Part shown: positions 59,257 to 64,000 of the stretch, piece by piece
Numbering within the stretch: the first letter of the stretch is position 1
Layout: every line of letters starts with the position of its first letter
Program-made: the position numbers and the translations under genes
Origin: UBA6168 sp964442355
GTDB lineage: Bacteria; Bacteroidota; Bacteroidia; Chitinophagales; Saprospiraceae
DNA: 64,000 nucleotides
Assembly (NCBI GenBank): GCA_964442355.1
Contig: CAYTZS010000002.1
Location: 28,222-92,221 of the forward strand
Direction of reading: 5' to 3'
The notes under the pieces: model-generated
Seen by the model: only the letters and a program-made list of their open reading frames with translations
The model's database searches: none
Told to the model about the DNA's origin: nothing

Positions 59257-61401
59257 ATGACTTCCACCAATCTTTCCCATACTCGCCGCAATTTCATCAA
59301 AATCACCGCCACCGTTGGCGGCGGCTTCATGCTTGGCTTCTCGTGGTTCAAGCCTTACGGCGAAACGGGCGGCGCTGACGTGGTGTCCGATTTCATCGAA
59401 CTGAACGGCTACCTGAAAATAGCGCCCGACGGCAAAGTCACCATCCAATCGCCGAACCCGGAGGTGGGGCAGAACGTGAAGACCTCCATGCCCATGATTG
59501 TGGCAGAGGAACTCGGCGTCAACTGGAAAGACGTCATCGTCGAGCAAGCCCCGCTCAACACTGCCGTGTTCAAGCGGCAGGTGGCCGGGGGCAGCCAGTC
59601 CATCCGGCAGACCTGGACGACGCTGCGCACGGCAGGTGCCACGGCCAAGCACATGCTCATCGAAGCTGCTGCCAAGCAATGGGGCGTCAGCCCGACGGAA
59701 TGCACTGCTGCCGACAGCATGGTGCGCCACGCCAGCAGCGGCAGGTCGGCCAGCTACGGCAGCCTTGCGGCGGTAGCCGCCACCCTCACCCCGCCTGCAC
59801 CGGAGGCGGTGAAACTGAAAGACCCCAGCGAGTTCACGCTCATTGGCACTAGTCAAGGCAACGTGGACATGGAGGACATCCTGACAGGCAAACCCATCTT
59901 CGGCATGGACCAGAAAGTGCCGGGGATGCTGTATTCCACGGCATTGCGCCCACCCGCTTTTGGACAAAAACTGAAGTCGTTTGACGACAAAGCCGCCCGT
60001 GCGGTGAACGGCGTAAAGGATGTTTTCAAATTCGGCAACGACAACAAAATAGCCGTGGTGGCCACCTCCACTTGGGCAGCCATCAAGGGCAAAAAAGCCC
60101 TGCAAGCCACTTGGGAAGACGACGGCACACTGGAAAGCACCGCTTCGCAAAACGAGGCGATGCGCAAACTCCTCGATACGCCAGCCGCCCAGCCCAAACG
60201 CAGCGACGGCGACGTGAAAGCCGCATTTGCGACAGCGGACAAGGTCATCGAGCGGGTGTACGAAGCACCGTATTTGCCGCACAACCCGATGGAACCGGGC
60301 AACTTCTTCGCCCATGTGACGGCGGACAAGGTGGAACTTTCTGGCCCGGCGCAGGCACCTGAGCGCTTCCGCAAGGAGGTGGCCGACCTGCTGAAACGGG
60401 ACGAAAGCACCATCACCATCGGCCTGACCCGCATGGGCGGCGGTTTCGGGCGGCGCTTGCGGGGTGACTTCGTGCTGGAAGCTGCCGAGATTTCGAGCAT
60501 TGCGAAAGCACCCGTCCAACATATTTACACCCGTGAGGACGACATGACGGCGGGCATCTATCGCCCCGCCTGCATGTACAAGTTCCGGGCGGCCATCAAG
60601 GGCGGCAAGCTGGTGGGCTACCACCTGACCGGGGCAGGCATGGCCATGGAAAACACGGTGCGGGAGAATTATTTTCCCGCAGGGGCCATCGAAAACTGCC
60701 TCATCGAATCGCACAACGTGCCGAGCAAGGTGACCATCGGGCCGTGGCGGGCGCCCGTGACCAACTTCCTCGCCAGCGCCGAGCAGAGCTTCCTCGACGA
60801 GGTGGCCGAGGCGCTGGGGCAGGACGCTGTGCAGCTTCGCCTCGACCTGTACGAGCGGGCAAGGACGAACCCCGTCGGCAAATTCGACTACGACGTGGAG
60901 AAGTCCGTCGGGGTGATAAAACTGGCGGCGGAAAAGGCCAATTGGGGCAAGGCTCCGGCGGGCACGCACCAGGGGTTCAGTGCCTATTTCTCCCACAATT
61001 CTTATGTGGCGGAGGTGGCCGAAGTGCAGATGGAATCCCGCAAGCCCGTGGTGAAGCGGGTGGTTTGTGCCGTAGATTGTGGCATCGTCATCAACCCCAT
61101 CGCTGCCATCAACCAGTGCGAGGGCGGCGTGATTGACGGCATTGGCCATGCGATGTACGGCGAGCTGACCCTCGAACAAGGCAAACCGCAGCAGGACAAT
61201 TTCGACAAGTTCCGCCTCGTGCGGATGGGCGAGCAGCCCGCCGTGGAGGTGCATTTCGTACCCAGCAACAACGACCCGACCGGTCTCGGCGAGCCGACGC
61301 TGCCGCCTGCGGCTGGAGCGGTGGCAAATGCGTTTTACAAAGCGACCGGGGAACGGGTGTATGTGCAGCCGATGGTGAAGGGGGTGAAGGGGCTGGGGTG
61401 A
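59257..61401 (+). CDS. Molybdopterin large subunit (IorB-like), Tat-exported
   Basis: A 714-residue large subunit; ATG at 59257 preferred over an upstream TTG. The N-terminus has a Tat motif (HTRRNFIKITATVGGGFMLGF), so the enzyme acts in the periplasm. Motifs of the aldehyde oxidase/xanthine dehydrogenase MoCo domain: GGSQSIRQTW near residue 110, RMGGGFGRRLRGDFV, the HQGFSAYFSHNSYVAEVAEV block, and at the end GLGEPTLPPAAGAVANAFYKATG containing the probable catalytic Glu. Family members use a molybdopterin cytosine dinucleotide cofactor to hydroxylate N-heterocycles or oxidise aldehydes. No cofactor-insertion gene (xdhC type) or FAD subunit is nearby. Confidence 0.94.
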   Translation: MTSTNLSHTRRNFIKITATVGGGFMLGFSWFKPYGETGGADVVSDFIELNGYLKIAPDGKVTIQSPNPEVGQNVKTSMPMIVAEELGVNWKDVIVEQAPLNTAVFKRQVAGGSQSIRQTWTTLRTAGATAKHMLIEAAAKQWGVSPTECTAADSMVRHASSGRSASYGSLAAVAATLTPPAPEAVKLKDPSEFTLIGTSQGNVDMEDILTGKPIFGMDQKVPGMLYSTALRPPAFGQKLKSFDDKAARAVNGVKDVFKFGNDNKIAVVATSTWAAIKGKKALQATWEDDGTLESTASQNEAMRKLLDTPAAQPKRSDGDVKAAFATADKVIERVYEAPYLPHNPMEPGNFFAHVTADKVELSGPAQAPERFRKEVADLLKRDESTITIGLTRMGGGFGRRLRGDFVLEAAEISSIAKAPVQHIYTREDDMTAGIYRPACMYKFRAAIKGGKLVGYHLTGAGMAMENTVRENYFPAGAIENCLIESHNVPSKVTIGPWRAPVTNFLASAEQSFLDEVAEALGQDAVQLRLDLYERARTNPVGKFDYDVEKSVGVIKLAAEKANWGKAPAGTHQGFSAYFSHNSYVAEVAEVQMESRKPVVKRVVCAVDCGIVINPIAAINQCEGGVIDGIGHAMYGELTLEQGKPQQDNFDKFRLVRMGEQPAVEVHFVPSNNDPTGLGEPTLPPAAGAVANAFYKATGERVYVQPMVKGVKGLG

Positions 61402-61429
61402 TTTACGATTGGGGGATTTACGATTTACG
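61400..61429. repeat. Three GATTTACG words after the large-subunit gene
   Basis: GATTTACG at 61400-61407 (overlapping the stop codon), 61415-61422 and 61422-61429, with GGGGG spacers; same word as at 20981, 30672 and 38080. Confidence 0.65.
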
Positions 61430-61529
61430 ATTGGGGGCGTGGGTAGTTGCGCTTCGCTGAACTGCTCGAACTGGATAAAAATCATACTTCCTTGGCAAGC
61501 TGCCAATTCAAAATACCAAACAACCAGCA

Positions 61530-62141
61530 TCATTTTGGCCAATTCACATTCCCTTTTATGCGCCTAATCTGCCGCAAGTGCCTGTCCGTATGCGCCCAAT
61601 GCACCACCATCAGCGCATGGATGCTGCGGCGGCGCTCGTCGCCCCAGCGGAAGGTGTAATGCGCCTTCAGGTCGTAAGTGGTTTCTTTCACAAACTGGAT
61701 GAGATTATCCCTTCCGAACAGGTAGAAAGTGAGGTTGTCCTTGCCGTGCATCAGGCCAAGCGGCTCGGCGTTCCACCAAGCTTGATGCGGGCCGGGGTCG
61801 TCCATCCAAGCCACGTAGGTACTGTCGGGCTGGGCAGTGCTATCAAGGCCGGGCTCAGGGTCACTGCTGAGCATGATGTCCGCCTCTTGTGCGAAGATGC
61901 GCTCGTACAGCCCCAAATGCTCTAGCACCTGCCCGATGTTCCATTTGTCCGGGGCTTCCTTGAAGGCCCATTGTGCGGGCGTGATGTCTTGCGTTTCCCT
62001 GATTATTTCCTGCTTGGTGCGCTCCAGATTGGACAGTAGGTACTGTCGGTCGACTTCTGTCCAGAGCGGGGCGGGCTTCTGGGCAGTGAGGGTACTGGCG
62101 ATTGCCCACAAAAGGGCGAGGAGGATGGTAAGTTGTTTCAT
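61530..62141 (-). CDS. Second exported DinB-like protein
   Basis: A 203-residue protein; ATG at 62141 gives the signal MKQLTILLALLWAIASTLTA-Q. The DinB_2-type four-helix bundle (about 30-200) includes WNIGQVLEHLGLYERIF with a likely metal-binding His, and the C-terminal pair in HWAHTDRHLRQIRR. The first segment RQYLLSNLERTKQEI is helix 1 of the family. Function unknown; it resembles the exported DinB-like gene at 21029-21643 in fold and export, but not closely in sequence. Confidence 0.88.
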   Translation of the reverse strand: MKQLTILLALLWAIASTLTAQKPAPLWTEVDRQYLLSNLERTKQEIIRETQDITPAQWAFKEAPDKWNIGQVLEHLGLYERIFAQEADIMLSSDPEPGLDSTAQPDSTYVAWMDDPGPHQAWWNAEPLGLMHGKDNLTFYLFGRDNLIQFVKETTYDLKAHYTFRWGDERRRSIHALMVVHWAHTDRHLRQIRRIKGNVNWPK

Positions 62142-62567
62142 GATTGGTTGGTTTAGGGTGAAGGTAGGGTTTTCGGGATGTTTTGTGCTTTGAAGCCAAT
62201 GCATTTTCCAGTTTTTTAATGGGGAAATAGGTTCTGGCGACTTGATTCGATTTGTAGGGAAAGTTTGAACACGCTCTTGGCACTAAGTCTTCCCAATTAC
62301 GCTGGTTCATGTCTCCAGATATGAATCCGATACCTGCATGTCCTTGACATGCAAAACCTCATCAACAGCCGAATCCTTAATATTCTCGGCCCTGACCTCG
62401 GCCACCTTTTGGTTTGCAACATCCAACTTGTCTTTTCCATCGCCCACCCGGCGTGGGTGTTTTCATATCGTTCCTAATTGGAAAACACACCATCCCCCGT
62501 AGCCACCTTTCTCAATTTCGGATGTCCCTTCATCCATCATTCTTCATCCACAAAATCTATTGACAAC
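62142..62567. other. 426-base gap before DUF2911 gene
   Basis: The gap between the DinB-like gene and the DUF2911 gene contains the 46-codon frame noted at 62307-62447, and a short 7-bp hairpin (62441-62447 with 62453-62459) followed by T residues. No promoter consensus or RNA was recognised. Confidence 0.5.
62307..62447 (-). CDS. Possible 46-residue small protein or gene remnant
   Basis: A reverse-strand frame from GTG 62447 to TGA 62307, preceded in frame by a TGA. It encodes a charged helix-like sequence (VANQKVAEVRAENIKDSAVD and LHVKDMQVSDSYLET) that looks like real protein. The GTG start overlaps a small hairpin and no promoter is obvious, so it could be the C-terminal remnant of a lost gene. 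No family recognised. Confidence 0.3.
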   Translation of the reverse strand: MGDGKDKLDVANQKVAEVRAENIKDSAVDEVLHVKDMQVSDSYLET

Positions 62568-63686
62568 ATGAAAAAATTGCTACTCCTCCTTCTCATCCTG
62601 ACTTATTCGACGCAGCACAGCATTGCCCAACAACTTATGCTGCCCAGGGGTGGCACCAATCCTAAATCATCGGCGGGCATTCAGGTTGGTGTCACGGACA
62701 TTGAAATCCACTGGAACGCCCCCGGCGTCAAGGGCCGGGAGGGCAAAATCTGGGGCACTGGCGTGGCCCCTTACGGTTTCACCAACCTCGGTTTCGGGAC
62801 AGCAAAGGAGTCGCCGTGGCGAGCTGGTGCCGACGAGTGTACGACCATTACCTTTTCCACCGATGTGGAAGTGGAGGGCAAGCCGCTCGCTGCGGGCAAG
62901 TATGGTTTTTTCATCGCCCTCTACCCCGACTCCTGTGTGCTTATTTTCTCAAAAAATGCCGCAGGCTGGGGTGCCTATTTTTACAAACCCGAAGAGGACG
63001 TGCTGCGGGTAGCGGTGCGCCAACAAAAGGATTTACCCAAAAGCAGGGAGCGCCTGGCCTATGTTTTCGACGAGCCAACCGACCGCTCCGTGACCGTGGC
63101 GCTGGAGTGGGAGCATTGGCGGATTCCCTTTCGGATTGCGGTTGATGCGAAGGCCACGGCGCTGGCCAGCATCCGCTCGCAGATGACCACGGGCCTCGGC
63201 TTCGACCCTCCAAGCCTGCAATCGGCTGCGCAATGGTGCCTCACCAACGACGTGAACTACGAGGAGGCGCTGGTCTGGATTGGCTTTGCCACCGAACCCA
63301 ACCTCGGCGGGGTACAGACCTTCAGTGCCCTCTCGACCAAAGCGGGCCTGCTCCGCAAATTGGGCCGCACCACAGAAGCCGACGAAGCCATGAAAACTGC
63401 CATGACGAAGGCAACCCTGATGGAACTGCACGGCTATGGCAGGCAATTGATTACTCAAAAAAAACCGAAGGAGGCATTGGCCGTTTTTGAACAAAACTAC
63501 AAGCAGCACAACGGCGCATGGCCCACCAACGTGGGTCTGGCAAGGGGCTACTCCGCCACCGGCGACCTCAAAAAAGCCCTTGAACATGCCAAGCTGGCCC
63601 TCCCACAGGCCCCAGATGCAGTCAACAAGACGAGCCTGGAGGCTATGATTAAGACGTTGGGCGAAGGAAAAGCAATTGTGCAATGA
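62568..63686 (+). CDS. Exported DUF2911 protein with TPR-like C-terminus
   Basis: A 372-residue protein; ATG at 62568 (MKKLLLLLLILTYSTQHSIA-Q) is preferred over a frame start at 62478 that has no signal. DUF2911 covers about 35-180: SAGIQVGVTDIEIHWNAPGVKGREGKIWG, WRAGADECTTITFSTDVEVEGKPL and LYPDSCVLIFSKNAAGWGAY. The rest (about 205-372) is helical with tetratricopeptide-like units (for example KEALAVFEQNYKQHNGAWP and ARGYSATGDLKKALEHAKLAL). DUF2911 proteins are widespread in Bacteroidota and have no known function. Confidence 0.9.
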   Translation: MKKLLLLLLILTYSTQHSIAQQLMLPRGGTNPKSSAGIQVGVTDIEIHWNAPGVKGREGKIWGTGVAPYGFTNLGFGTAKESPWRAGADECTTITFSTDVEVEGKPLAAGKYGFFIALYPDSCVLIFSKNAAGWGAYFYKPEEDVLRVAVRQQKDLPKSRERLAYVFDEPTDRSVTVALEWEHWRIPFRIAVDAKATALASIRSQMTTGLGFDPPSLQSAAQWCLTNDVNYEEALVWIGFATEPNLGGVQTFSALSTKAGLLRKLGRTTEADEAMKTAMTKATLMELHGYGRQLITQKKPKEALAVFEQNYKQHNGAWPTNVGLARGYSATGDLKKALEHAKLALPQAPDAVNKTSLEAMIKTLGEGKAIVQ

Positions 63687-63733
63687 GGATGATGCGGTGC
63701 TGAATCGCATGGGCAAACAGGAAAGAAAAGCCT

Positions 63734-63741
63734 TACTTTTG
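63734..63741 (+). promoter_or_regulatory. -7 element of YbaB/EbfC gene
   Basis: TACTTTTG is an exact TAnnTTTG match, 43 bases before the ATG at 63784. Confidence 0.5.
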
Positions 63742-63783
63742 CCCCGTTCAATATTCCTATTTCCATCATTTATCAATACCAAC

Positions 63784-64000
63784 CATGTTCGGAGACCTAT
63801 TCGGAAACGTACAACAGCAGCAAGAAGAAATGCGGAAGAAATTGGCGACCATCAGCGTGACCGCCGATGCGGGCAACGGGGCCGTCACCGTCACCGCCAA
63901 CGCCAACCGGGAAATCCTCGACGTCAGCATTGACAAGTCCAAACTGGACTGGGACGATGTGGAGCAGGTGCAAGACCTCGTGCTCGCTGCCGTCAACAAT
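63784..64000 (+). CDS. YbaB/EbfC nucleoid-associated protein, 3' end outside window
   Basis: Forward frame from ATG 63784 to the window end (72 codons, 3' truncated). It begins MFGDLFGNVQQQQEEMRKKL, has the beta-strand region AGNGAVTVTANANREILDVSI and ends DLVLAAVNN. This is the YbaB/EbfC family of small dimeric DNA-binding proteins (about 100-110 residues). It lies downstream of the DUF2911 gene under its own -7 element. In other bacteria it often follows dnaX and precedes recR; the continuation cannot be seen. Confidence 0.9.

Noticed and set aside
59251..61542. 763-codon reverse-strand frame over the molybdenum hydroxylase gene
   Set aside because: Shadow of the large subunit: the His/Arg/Gly-rich reverse product matches no family and the forward frame has all expected motifs.

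Overview
The window is chromosomal DNA from a member of the Bacteroidota, most likely a Saprospiria/Chitinophagia-type environmental bacterium (the level below phylum is inference). The evidence for the phylum is a type IX secretion (T9SS) C-terminal sorting domain, SprB and GEVED repeats, a GH97 glycosidase, the fused formiminotransferase-cyclodeaminase, LytS/LytTR regulation, Cys-poor DksA-like protein, DUF4369/DUF5106-type thioredoxins, and TAnnTTTG -7 promoter elements in front of many genes. Coding DNA is GC-rich (39 of 60 bases in one line I counted) except for a few AT-rich patches. No rRNA, insertion sequence, phage or CRISPR array was found. One tRNA (Ala-GGC) is present.

Layout. 1-5.3 kb: truncated dCTP deaminase, DUF192 protein, DUF1080 protein, GDSL lipoprotein and GH97 glycosidase. 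5.4-13.7 kb: an FG-GAP/ASPIC protein with a flavin amine oxidase, a NIPSNAP protein, and a 1022-residue metalloprotease/propeller/barrel protein. 13.7-17.5 kb: a gene-poor accessory stretch with iterated-word palindromes, an orphan 205-residue protein, a 21-bp minisatellite, an AT-rich gene for a PD-(D/E)XK nuclease-like protein, and a YjaB-like acetyltransferase. 17.6-24.4 kb: a large sortilin-like propeller protein, a DinB-like protein, an ankyrin protein, a PHP phosphoesterase and a thioredoxin-fold protein without its cysteines. 24.6-34.2 kb: histidine/folate enzyme FtcD followed by a cation-transport block (CaCA antiporter, 29-residue membrane peptide, MgtA-type ATPase, Ca2+-type ATPase, YitT protein). 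34.5-42.6 kb: a second sortilin-like protein, a secreted unknown, MetF and a T9SS-exported GEVED/SprB protein. 42.7-49.1 kb: an NTF2-like protein, a LytTR/LytS pair with a lipoprotein, an SLC13 transporter and a DUF2279 protein. 49.3-56.2 kb: DksA-like regulator, geranylgeranyl-reductase-like enzyme, BamA, UppS, and a WecA/MraY-family transferase, i.e. envelope biogenesis. 56.3-64 kb: tRNA-Ala, Arc-type repressor with its probable operators, a thioredoxin lipoprotein, a two-subunit molybdenum hydroxylase, a second DinB-like protein, a DUF2911 protein and the start of a YbaB/EbfC gene.

Most genes are single or in short operons separated by strong hairpin terminators. The most unusual material is non-coding: short words (GATTTACG, GTTTAGAGG, GTTTGAT, CAGTTGG, CACAGAG) are iterated and then repeated in inverse orientation in many intergenic gaps, including a divergent promoter region where a terminator is not needed. 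The best candidates for new biology are these word palindromes, the 21-bp minisatellite beside an AT-rich nuclease gene, and the 29-residue membrane peptide upstream of a P-type ATPase.
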